Positions 46,901 through 58,372 of a stretch of DNA of 64,000 bases are shown one piece after another; the first letter of the stretch is position 1, and every line of letters starts with the position of its first letter. The stretch is from positions 12,819,675 to 12,883,674 of the forward strand of contig NC_087076.1 of the NCBI RefSeq assembly GCF_026151205.1, in the 5' to 3' direction. A program made the position numbers and the translations under genes. This DNA is from Bolinopsis microptera. Lineage: Eukaryota; Ctenophora; Tentaculata; Lobata; Bolinopsidae. The notes under the pieces were generated by a model that saw only the letters and a list, made by a program, of their open reading frames with translations, was not told the DNA's origin and did no database searches.

Positions 46901-49900
46901 CAGAAGAAGTGTGCTAATCCTGCTCACTGGAAATTTGAGCACTTTGAGATGGTAAGTAGGTTGAAGTTTTGATTTTATTCGTTTTAGAAACTAACTAATA
47001 AACTAATTTATTAGTTTATAAACTAATAAACTAATAAACTAATAAACTAATAAACTAATAAACTAATAAACTAATAAACTAATAAACTAATAAACTAATG
47101 AACTAATGAACTAATGAACTAATGAACTAATGAACTAATGAACTAATAAACTAATAAACTAATAAACTAATAAACTAATAAACTAATAAACTAATAAACT
47201 AATAAACTAATAAACTAATAAACTAATAAACTAATAAACTAATAAACTACTAAACTAATAAACTAATAAACTAATAAACTAATAAACTAACTAATAAACA
47301 AATAAACAAATAAACAAATAAACAAATAAACTAATAAACAAATAAACAAATAAACAAATAAACTAATAAACTAACAAATAAACAAATAAACAAATAAACA
47401 AATAAAAAAATAAACAAATAAACAAATAAACAAATAAACAAATAAACAAATAAACAAATAAACAAATAAACAAATAAACAAATAAACAAATAAACAAATA
47501 AACAAATAAACAAATAAACAAATAAACAAATAAACAAATAAACAAATAAACAAACAAACAAATAAACAAATAAACAAATAAACTAATAAACTAATAAACT
47601 AATAAACTAACTAATAAACGTATTATTAGGGGATGAAATATATCATTTTTGTAACAAACGGATATTGCATTTGAAAGGCGAAACGTACTATTTGATAATA
47701 TAACCATACACGATTTTCAAGGTGATTCACGACATAAGTGAGGGAGTCTTCAAAGTGCCCGGAAAAACAAAGCCATCAGAAAACCTCCCTGATTCCCTGA
47801 TCGACCCCTCAGTAAACAGCATGCTACTAAAAGCAATCAAACGATGCGTCACAACCTGCACGAAAGGGTGTCAATGCTCGTACAAGCTCCTTGAACAGCA
47901 CGCCAATGAAGCGGGAGCAATACAACTAGAAGAGGGCACGACAGAGGAAACAGGAGGTAACGAGGACATTACTTTTAGAGGCATCCGAGACTATGATTTT
48001 GAGGATCCGGCTAGTCTGCTGACTGTTTACATGGTGATGATTCACAAGCAGGACATGGCCATGGTGTTTTGGGAGTGTTCACAGACCAGTCTCTTCCTTT
48101 GTCTCGTCTGTACGTGCATACACAGGTAGTTATTTTTGCACGGACCATAGTCCGTAGTATACATTAAAATAAACGCGCGCCGCGCATTCATTGACGACAG
48201 GCTAACTGAGTAGCTATACATCACAATAATCACATCTCCGCAAGCAATCCTACGACAATAGTCCGTAGTATTTTGTTTATTAATTTATTGTGATTTACTT
48301 CCACAGCTTTTAGTTGAGTTTACTTTGGCCGTTTATTTATGTTTATTCGACATCAATACAATTTATTTTCCTCCATCAAAACAGTTTGCTCTGTCCTGAG
48401 CCTAAACTTTATGGCTATTATTATAATCATCGGAATTAAATCAATGACTGTATATAATGTAGCCAAAGTTATCAAACTAATAAAAGTAACTAAATTAAAT
48501 AGGTACATTAAATAGTTATTCTCAGGTGGATGTGCGGGCAAAAGAGCGACTCGTTATTCATTACCGACTATTTAAGTGACCGTTTACAAAAGTATGCAGT
48601 TGACTTCGTCGATATATCCAACAAAGTTTTAGAAGAGGTCGCACGCTACAAAACCGAACATGTTATTGCTCTGGTTAACTTTAAGTTTGAGAAATGGGGT
48701 GGTAAGACCATTCTGGAGATGGCACATTACGTAAACGCCATCGAGATCATAGCTCACCCAACCATACAAGACTACATAGACTTGGAGTGGAATGGTTGGT
48801 TGGACAGTGACATATCTACATTCAGAACCATAATATCACTGCCCTGCCCTCTTCTCGCTTCCTTCCGAAATGTTACCCCGTTTGACAAGTGGAAAACGAA
48901 AAATATCAGGAATGACGGGCAGAAAAGTAGAAACAGACTTCAGAATTTTATAGAGCGAGGGGATCATAGTCACAATCCTGACCCTACAACGGAGAAAAAC
49001 GAGAAGCTGGACCGACTGACCAAGTGTAGGTACTTCTACAAGGCACCTGTCGTGAAGTTCTGGATTTATACCATCACCTACGCCGGCTTCCTGTTTTCCT
49101 ATGTTTGCGCTCTACTTTTGACGGATCAAAACAAGTCATGCTCTAAGAAAAACCATTTTCGTCAGATGTTCGGGTGTAAGCTGACCTTCTCCGAGCAGAT
49201 CACGTACACGTGGGTGTTTTGTTTGATTCCTCTGGAGATACGACAGATACACTTCTCCTATCCTACTACCTTTATCGGGAAGTTAAAGATGTATTTTTCT
49301 AGTTTCTACAACATCTGTGATGCTCTCTGTATAGGGACTATCATGCTGGCGCTCGCTTTCAAATTGATGGCTAGAAAAGGGGACGATGAGGACAATACTG
49401 ATATGACGGTCGGAGAGAATATGTTTAGACTTTTGTTTGCATTTGCGTTTATTCTCTTTTGTCTGAAACTGTGTCAGGCTTTAGAAAAGAGCGAACAGAT
49501 CGGCCCCAAGGTTAGATAGATTATTCATTTAAAAATATAATTGTACAAATTATTTAATTACTAATGATATTTATTTCCATGCTCGATCACAAATGTTCAC
49601 TACGATAATATGCATAGTTTTTCATTGCACGTGTCATAGAGATCACGCTAAATAGTAACTTGATTTATTACAGGTGATGATGATAACGAAGATGTTGAAA
49701 GATCTTAAATTCTTCATTTTCCTTATAACCATATTCGTGATAGGTTATGGTGTTAGTACTACATCCATCATATACCCTCATAAGTTCAAGAGTTTTACAT
49801 CCGACATCGTGAGTCAAAGTTAATGTAAAAATATTTTACAAATTTTGTTTTATTATTAACTTTTATTTTATTATTATTAAATGTAAAAATATTTTATTTT

Positions 49901-52900
49901 ATGGCATTAGCGATATCATTACAAATACAATCTTTAGCTTGCTAGATTTTCCTAAGTTTGATTTGAGAATTCATGATCATTAGGATTGGGTATCCCTAGT
50001 GCTGCAGATCCCCTAAAGTTGCGTATGCTGGATCTTCTAAGGTTGAAACTTAGACCCCCCCATTCCAAGGTCGGGTTCAATAAGTTAGGATCGAGTTAGC
50101 TGGAGTCCCCTTATGTGATATAGAAAGCTACGGCCGTGAAAAAGACTTGAAAATGGCTTTTAATTTCCCAGGTCATCATTTAAAAAAGACTTAACGAGAA
50201 CTATCACTTGCATGTCTTACTAATTACTAATACAAAATCGTTTCAGGTGTTTGACATCTTTTGGAGGCCCTATCAAAACATGTTTGGAGAGATAGGTGAT
50301 ACGACATTGATCAAAGTCATGAACAAAGCCTATTGTACATTGCAGTTCAATGAAACCTATTGTGAAAATGGCCCTTACGACTGCTTTAAGAAAGACAACA
50401 AAATTTGTATGTACAACGTTTACATCGTTAAAACCCTCCTCGCTGCCTACATGATGTTGGCTGCAGTTCTCATGCTCAACCTGATGGTCGCTGGTCAGTT
50501 GACAGTTCTTATTTTCGTAAACATCGAATAAGTCGTAATTTGTATCTCCTAATTTCATGTATCCTTGCCAAGCAGGTTCAATAATGTGATATCAATCAAG
50601 AGTAGCTGTTTGATATTCGATAACGAACCTAATACTCGCTCCACGTTATCAGTTTTCACTAGCACCTACGAGAACATACAAGAGGACTACAAGTCTCACT
50701 GGAAGCGTCAGAAGTTTGACCTTATGATCGAGTACCGGAGCAGGTCACCTCTGCCTGTTCCTCTCAGTACGATACTTCACTGCTGGAGGTTTGTCGTTTT
50801 GATCTCAGGGCCACTAGAACGAACACCGATGCAACAACAAGACAACATTAAGACAACATTAACGCAACAAACACCAATAAGACAACAAACGATAAGACAA
50901 CATTAAGACAACATTAAGGCAACATTAAGACAACAACCTTATGATCGAGTACCGGAGCAGGTCACCTCTGCCCGTTCCTTCCATGTGAAATTGGATCACA
51001 TTAAACTGGTAAACCAGGTCCGAACGGCTTAGATTTTACTTTGGTCGTTTTGACCAGTTACAGATTGGACGGAGGTCCTGGCCTAGAATTAACCATGAAA
51101 CTTGATTTTGCCTGTAATATAAAAGAAGGAATTAAACAAGGTGATTGCCCTCAGGTTTGTAAAGCTAGTTTGCCGCTTCACGTTTGGTAGATTTAACAGC
51201 TGTTGTCGATCAAACGCTACTGAGAAGATCCCAGCAAACGATGTTCATCAACGGCTGACAATCACACTCCTTGAAATTGAGTGCCGTCGGAACTACCTCG
51301 AAAAAATGAAGGTGAGTCACTCAATAGAAGTTTTCGGTGACATACCAACGTTATGACATGCATTTCTATTTATTTGTAATAAATGTCTGTCAATACACGA
51401 GAGTTTTAAATACAAGAGATGATGTTAATTGTAAATGCTGTTTAGTCTAATTTTATCAGTTTCGTTATCTGAATTATGAAAGCGATATTCGTTTTGGTCA
51501 TTATTCACCAATAAATAAAAATAAGTCCTTCATATCAGTAAAAATCAAGCTGAACTTAATTCCTATCCCGCCAGGACCCATCAAAGCATGAACGGTTGAA
51601 GACTGAAATATCGAAACTATCGGGTGATGTGGAACATATTGATAGGCGTCTTGAAGATTTCGAGACCAAGATGCAAAAAGTCATCGATATCGCCCAGCCC
51701 CAGTATGAATACCCTGATTCAGTTTTCCAACTCCAAGACACCACGAGCGTTTCCGAGCTCCCAACTTACAGTGGCTATGGTTTGGACAGTGAATCTACTG
51801 ATCAGAATATGAGTGTTATCACGGAAGACGTCCCCACCGACTTCACTGAATCAGCAGACAAAAGAAGGAGCTCTAATATAAGTTGCAAGTCTGCTCAGCA
51901 TCATGTCTGCAGATTGACAAAGATGGGCAAAAAATCTCGAAAATTGAAATACCCTGGTGAAAAGGTGACTATGTATTTAGTTTGATCAACACCTCGAAAT
52001 GGTATCTGTCAGTCTTAACTCTTTGTTCTGTTTCTTGGGCAAAATTTGTATTGATCCCGTTTGTTAAGACAAAATATATTTTAAATATTTTTTAAATAAT
52101 TAGAGGTTTAAAAACTTTAACTCTTTATCTTAGCAGAGTATAATCAATTTCCACCCTCAGAATGTCAGAAGATCAATGGTAAGGGAAGAGCACTGGGACT
52201 GGAGGAAACTTCTCCTGAGTTACGAGCCGTTAGAGCACACTGATCCCAGTGTGCCCAGTGAACGGAAGCTGTCGGACATCAAGTGGCACAGAAACGTGGA
52301 GGGGGATGAGAGGAGGAGTTATGAGGGACGTTACGAGATCAGGAACCAGCTACCTCTCATTCCTTGCGGACGAACTGGTAGATGACTTTGCTTTAACGAC
52401 TTTCTTAGAGTCTTAGGGGCTAAGGGGTTTTTAACATACTTTCAGGATTTTTGGGAAATTGTAGACCAATTTGAGTTATTTTCTGCATGAAAATAAAGAA
52501 TAATTATTTTCCGAATGAGAATACAGTTTGTGCCAGGTTTGAGTGGTCGTGGGCAGTTTGAAAAGTTTGGACCTAACCACGCTGTATTGCCGATTATTAC
52601 CCGCTACACCAAGGAAGATGACGGAGGTGATCTGGTGGTGACTGAGAAGCCAGTCCTTGAAGTTTTACTAGATTTCAGTCGGGGTGAATCATGGTTCCTT
52701 CCAGAGATTAAGGGCGTTTATGATGATCTGCTCCCAAAAGAGGTGGCGTTTAGATTAGTATCTACCTTCTTGATATGTAATGTTCTAAGTTTGTTTTAAT
52801 TGAAAAAATTGCGATCGACTCCTCGAGGTTCAAGGTTGTTGTATTTTGAAGCCCAGATTTAACTCAATATATTAAACACTGATTATTTTATATTATAATT

Positions 52901-53160
52901 AATAAGAACCGTTTATTTAATATCAGGTCCGTGAATTACTGACATCTGAAAACCACCTCTCCGGTAAAATCAACCACGACAAACTTCTGAAGCGAATAAA
53001 CAAAATCTTAAAAGTTGGGATCTTAATCCACAAAGGATTCATAGACAATGAATATAACACAGATAATAGTTGGTCGGAAGGTATCTTCGTCAGCTATCAT
53101 GACGGAAACGACAACGCCTTCCGTTACATTGACTTCCCTGAGGAGTCTCAGTACAGGTAG
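40921..53160 (+). CDS. TRPM2-like cation channel with C-terminal NUDT9-H domain
   Basis: Exons: 40921-41079, 41633-41782 and/or 42400-42537, 42890-42978, 43321-43483, 43637-43769, 43947-44029, 44586-44714, 44971-45123, 45296-45513, 45667-45802, 45934-46000, 46380-46540, 46728-46951, 47722-48125, 48526-49510, 49674-49808, 50247-about 50493, 50576-50788, 51155-51311, 51575-51964, 52161-52377, 52537-52742, 52927-53160; about 1,700 residues. The N-terminal TRPM region shows CKCGHH, KTFPTNAYGEIDF, LLISVFGGH, AWVFTSGVDH, PVIGVNSWGAV and PVVVLGDSGR. Membrane segments start near KFWIYTITYAGFLFSYV; the pore loop is YQNMFGEIGD and S6 YMMLAAVLMLNLMVA. Then come a TRPM C-terminal helix, a coiled coil (ISKLSGDVEHIDRRLEDF) and NUDT9-H (GRTGLSGRGQFEKFGPNH, NEYNTDNSW). 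The family gates Ca2+-permeable channels by ADP-ribose. Problems: one frameshift near 46780, an uncertain 50493/50576 junction, and a short C terminus. Confidence 0.88.
43155..43308. repeat. Roughly 38-bp minisatellite in a TRPM intron
   Basis: Four copies of ttcccacaccttatat followed by gggcat-acgtggtata, just before the acceptor of the exon at 43321. Confidence 0.85.
44718..44862. repeat. 9-bp microsatellite (ggtaactag)n
   Basis: About 16 copies of gggtaacta or gggtaacag, starting four bases after the exon ending at 44714. Every unit contains gtaact, close to a splice-donor sequence. Confidence 0.95.
46985..47622. repeat. 8-bp microsatellites (aataaact)n then (aataaaca)n
   Basis: About 640 bases in a TRPM intron. 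The first half is mainly aataaact with a short aatgaact run; the second half is aataaaca, returning to aataaact at the end. The long minus-strand ORFs with FICLFVYL repeats are translations of this array. Confidence 0.97.
50936..50980 (+). pseudogene. Partial copy of a TRPM exon in the following intron
   Basis: 45 bases repeat exon positions 50719-50764 (accttatgatcgagtaccgg and onward) with one or two substitutions. It is separated from the exon by an acaacattaag-type simple repeat. Confidence 0.85.
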
Positions 53161-54322
53161 AGTAACTATTGAAAATATTTCTTCTTCAGAAATTTAGTAC
53201 GATTTCTGCTGTTAACGACGATCTGATCGAACCTCATATGTCCTCTGGTAACAAAACATTCTGTCGGATATTCCACGGCTTACATCATATTTTAAAGGAT
53301 ATCTTATATACATTATACAGCTACTGCATCTTTAACGAACTATAGCGGAATTTTGTTATTAATGCGGATTGCGGTTGAACTCGTAGACTCGATAATATAT
53401 ATCCGGATTCAACATGAAGGTCCATAGATGTTTTATTTACTTCTCAGTAATGGCACAAGACACGATTGAGGTATTCAAAGTTCTATTCCCAAAGAAAGCT
53501 TTGATAAACGGAAAATCATCAGAATATAAAAAGAGATTTTGAAAAAATGTTTGAAGGAGCTTTCCTGCCGTTCCCTTGACCGAAATTTCGCGGTTTTGAC
53601 TGAAATTTTGACTAGTGACCAATCTGAATCAGTGAAGTCGCCATCAAGGTATTGGAAGCAGTATATCCGGAGGAAACTTTGATGCTATGAACATTTTGAA
53701 TATGTCAGCTTCTCCAGTGCTAATATTTTCCAATTTCATCCTGCTTGGTGATCGGTAGGGCTTTAAAACATAAAGCTGGCAAAACAAGCGGTTTTATTCC
53801 AAAACATGGAGTTTTGGAATAAAACTCCATGAACTTCCTCTCTAACATAAAACATCACCCAGGTGGAGTAGAATCAACAGCTGGAGAAACATCAACAGCA
53901 TACACCGAGAGTATGTTCAGAGAGCTTTCTACGCCAGAAACGGTTCCGACTGTTCGAGTGCTCAATTTACGTAACTGCTCATTCAACCAACCACGAACTT
54001 TCGTTATAACCGAAGTCCGTTTTTGATATAAATATAAATATTAAAAACGGACCACTTTTATGAGAAACATATTATATTATGTTACTGGAACTTATAAATT
54101 AAGGAATATTATTTCCCCCATATGTGAATGCCTCTGTGTTTTACATCACGAACAGGTTTAGTTACAGAGAACTTATATTTTGGCAAAGAATTTAATAAAT
54201 CAAAGAATTTGATTTTCATCACATACGAAGACTTCGTATCATGTTTAAAAAGGAACGCTAGTTAACGTTGCAAACCTATTATAGTGCAACCTGTCACGTA
54301 TTTGCATAATAGGTGACAAAAG

Positions 54323-54898
54323 ATCGCCCTTAAAGCATCTGGTCACATGCCAAAATCTTATTTCTCATTGGTTGAGGAGTGCAGTTTACCACGTGACTAA
54401 AATACGAAACTACACAATTCTACAGACAAATTAATTGGATTGTTTTATGGTGAATTTAATGAATTTAATGACTTGTAAGGTTGCAGTATTTTTATATTAA
54501 ACCTTTTAGTGCGTTTCGTGTCGGTGAGACTAAGAAATATTAACTTTTCGGCTGTCGCCATTTTGGACAGCTAATTGTGTTTGGGAGACCGGGAATAATT
54601 TCTAATAAGATTTGTATCGATGATTGAAATATGCAGAACAGTTTTCTTTTTCAATTCAAGCTGGTTTTTATTTAATTTTATTCGTTAACTTTTTATACGT
54701 TAAGTTTTTGGTGTAAGTAGCGCACCTGCATTTTGATTTGAGCTTTTAATTCAAATTATTGGACTTGTTATTCAAAGGGTGTAAAGCAGCATTTTTTTTG
54801 TGTTCGATGTAAAAATCTTAGAATATCGTTAGCTCAGTGAATACATGGCATTTTAACTGTTTAACTTTAATATTTATATGGGCTGCTTTAAGGGCGAT
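54323..54898. repeat. Inverted repeat pair about 560 bp apart
   Basis: atcgcccttaaagca at 54323-54337 and its exact complement tgctttaagggcgat at 54884-54898. No target-site duplication or ORF supports a transposon. Confidence 0.4.
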
Positions 54899-55864
54899 TA
54901 TCTCGAAACTTTTTTAACATTCGCCCTTTAAAAAAACCATGACGATATTCCCTCTCCACCATGAAAATAGAACAGTTCAGAATAGAAGCCTACTAGGAAG
55001 TAGGAGCCTTGACCACTAACAAACTGCCAAACTGTCCACTGGTGCATGTTGTTAGCACCTGCCTTCCAGATACGTAGCCATCTTATTTAAGAAATAATAT
55101 TCTAAACTTATTCAACAAAAAGTATTCGATTGGAGTCCCTGAAGTTGTCCTTCAGAATGGGAATTAATGTCATCGACAAACTCAAAGTCTTCCTTACAGT
55201 TATCATTGTTGACGGTTTATTGTTAAAAAATATTTGATGTGTTTCCACAAACCCATTTAACACTCAAAGTGAGCCGTGTATAATTTATAATAGTGAGCCT
55301 GTGATTATTTTCTTCATTAGGCACACATTTATCATGAAAAGTTGGCAACACCCGGTGTTCTAGTAATGATTACGATGATGCTGTTATAGCGATGTGTTAG
55401 TCTTACATCAATCCGTTAGTAAAATTAGTCTGATTTAGTGTAATGTAGTGTTATCAATATGAATATTATAAATATAATAATTAAAATGTTATAAAAATAA
55501 TTAAAATGTTATAGTAGTCCTTATAGTCAGTTTGACTCTGTGCTTTTAAAAAGTAGATATCAGTTGAAGCCCGACTCCTCAGAAGCAAATACATTTAAAA
55601 CAGGGAGTTGGGAATCTTGCAATTATATCATCAAGCTCGTATATCAAGTGGAGAGAATTTAGGCCTGATAAAATAGGAGTTCACTTAAATCGTGGTATTT
55701 GATTTTACTGCATCGATAAAGTAAAAAGAAAAACGTAAAAAAGTATAAAAGTAAAAACTACCAGCAGCGTAATACTCCCTGTTGAATCCTCTAGCTTAAT
55801 CGTGATAGGGGCGGTGCTTGAGAGTGTCCCATATCCTAGCACCTTGCCTTAACGTACATGGTAC

Positions 55865-56340
55865 TATATATTCTGATTCTGGACTTATGTGGCAAGTTTG
55901 CTCATAGTAATAGCTAGATTAAACAAATATTCCCTTAAGACTGACAGTGACTTATATTCTGGTACCTCTGGGTGCCCAATTAATATTTCTCAAGCTTTCA
56001 CCGACCAACCCGATTTTAAATATTTCAACTAAACGTACTATTATTTATATTCTATTATTTATATTATGATTCTGGACTTATGTGGCAAGTTTGCTGCTGG
56101 TAATCTAGATTAAACAAATATTCAGTGACTTATATTCCTGGTACCTCTGGGTGCCCAATTAATATTTCTCAAGCTTTCACCGACCAACCCGATTTAAAAC
56201 ATTTCAACTAAACGTACATGGTACTATCATTTATATTCTATTATTTATATTCTGATTCTGGACTTATATTTCTGGTACCTCTGGGTGCCCAATTAAGAAG
56301 TCTCAGGCTTTCTCCGATTTTAAACACCATTTCAACTACC
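55865..56340. repeat. Tandem repeat of about 170 bp, 2.5 copies
   Basis: Shared blocks in order: attctgattctggacttat, ggtacctctgggtgcccaat, ctcaagctttcaccgacc, aacgtac-attatttatattc. Copies differ by internal deletions. Confidence 0.85.
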
Positions 56341-58075
56341 CGAGCAGACATTGCCCTAATTGTTCAAGAAGAATTTATTAGTAATCTCTGCAGTATAGCC
56401 AATAGCGTCCACAGGGTAAACACTAGACATGCATACTGAATAAGTAATTTAAATTAGCATGTTGTCAACACTCACCACACTGATTGCAGCTCCAATACAC
56501 AGTGGGGTAAGTAATGCATTACTTTACCTCTTCGCTCTTGGGATATAGTGGAACCCTTTTAATTACAGTACCGATTAATTGATTATATTATATTAGAGCT
56601 GCATGTATGTTGTTGTTTTTATTCGACTTGGTTTGTTTGACGAAAATCGCTTATAAAGAGGGTCCAGGATCGGCCGAATAACTACATAAATTACACATCC
56701 ACAATTATCATGAAGGGTATCATGTACCTAACTCAGATATATTATATGGTATATACGTGTACATTCTTCGAAATGGATAAATACTTTTGTGATTTCCCTG
56801 CAACAACAAACATATTTATTCGATCTTTAAGGCTTTCTCTTACTCCCCTCCTTTGGACGCCGATATTTTGTTGTGGTTCGAATAATGATTATTTACGGTA
56901 TCATTTTTTCTTTATAAATAACTTTAGTACATCCAAATGCATATCAAGTTTTGCTGAATGCACCTGATTGCTTGCTTCGCACTTAAAAACCTAATCATAT
57001 ACACTCGCTCGGAAGGCCAGATGCATGACTATAATAAATCCCCCGGAGCTAGGTACTGCTGAGTGTTAGATTTAGAGTTAAGATAGTTGATAGCAACGTT
57101 TCTACTCCCTCCACTGCCAGTTGGTACCATATTACGCCACCTACCAAATCTCAAGACGCCACCTACCAAATCTCATGACGCTCTACGAAATCTACAAGGC
57201 TTTTTATAAAGTTTTCATCGACTTATGTTTAGTTGTGGTCGCGACAAAATTCCTTAATTTTTAAAAGCTTGTTGGTTTTTTGTTGTTGTTGTCAATGTTT
57301 ATTGAGTTTATGGGGACCGTTATTAAATTAAGGCTATGGTCACTGGTCATTAGGTACCATATGTCTTCAATATAATTATAAGTAGGATGTGAATTGTCCA
57401 AGTCCCAAATACCATTTTATTTGGCAGTTCGAGCAATCACGATTAGTCAAAAACGAGTTAAAACGTTTAAGAGGTATAGTACTTATTTTACAACTAAGCA
57501 CTTTGCACGAATACTTATACAGTATACTGATTTCGGTGTGGTATTTCTAATCTAAACTCGCTAATTTGAAATTTAAAAAAAATCCACATAAACCCGTAAA
57601 TCGTAATGGATATGTCTGTGGCAAGTATGGATGTTATTTTCATAAATCTGTGGTATTTATTTAATTTAATTTTCTGTATAGTGTTCATATATAATACATC
57701 GATTGTGCTATGTGATAACATCTTAATTCGTATAGTTTTCTGCAGATCATCAGACATTTCCTTTCCAGTGTTTGTAGTCGTACCCAGCTTTCTTGATATA
57801 AACTTAATTTCTGCAGTCGAAATAAGAAATACCTTTTTTTCACACACAGATAACTATTTAATTATACCTTATCCTTTGACTAATTGGTGTAGCCCCATAC
57901 ACTTATTTTTTACAACAGAACAGGGATCAATCAATTAAATTGTCTTACCGCGTTACATTCACGAACAGGACGTGACTGTTTAAGAATCCTAGAATCCTGC
58001 CGATCCGTAGAATTGTCTGAGACACATATTAACGTATGACGATACAGATAAATCACTCTACGCATGACTATTACG

Positions 58076-58372
58076 TGAGTCCGTGACTAAGTGTCCGTGA
58101 CAAAGTGTCCGTGACTAAGTGTTCGTGACAAAGTGCATCCGTGACAAAGTGTCCGTGACAAAGTGTCCGTGACAAAGTGTCCGTGACAAAGTGTCCGTGA
58201 CAAAGTGTCCGTGACTAAGTGTCCGTGACTAAGTGTCCGTGACTAAGTGTCCGTGACTAAGTGTCCGTGACTAAGTGTCCGTGACTAAGTGTCCGTGATT
58301 AAGTGTCCGTGACTAAGTGTCCGTGACTAAGTGTCCGTGACTAAGTGTCCATGACTAAGTGTCCATGACTAA
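58076..58372. repeat. 14-bp minisatellite (gtgtccgtgactaa)n
   Basis: About 21 copies; variants gtgactaa, gtgacaaa and a few gtccatgact occur in blocks, which shows local expansion. Confidence 0.95.

Noticed and set aside
47331-47577. Long minus-strand ORFs with FICLFVYL repeats
   Set aside because: They are translations of the (aataaaca)n microsatellite, open in several frames at once.
54323-54898. Possible transposon with short inverted ends
   Set aside because: No target-site duplication, no extension of the inverted match and no coding remnant; listed only as an inverted repeat.
57515-57938. Overlapping 110-codon ORFs on both strands
   Set aside because: AT-rich, hydrophobic by composition, with no motif, start context or splice signals.
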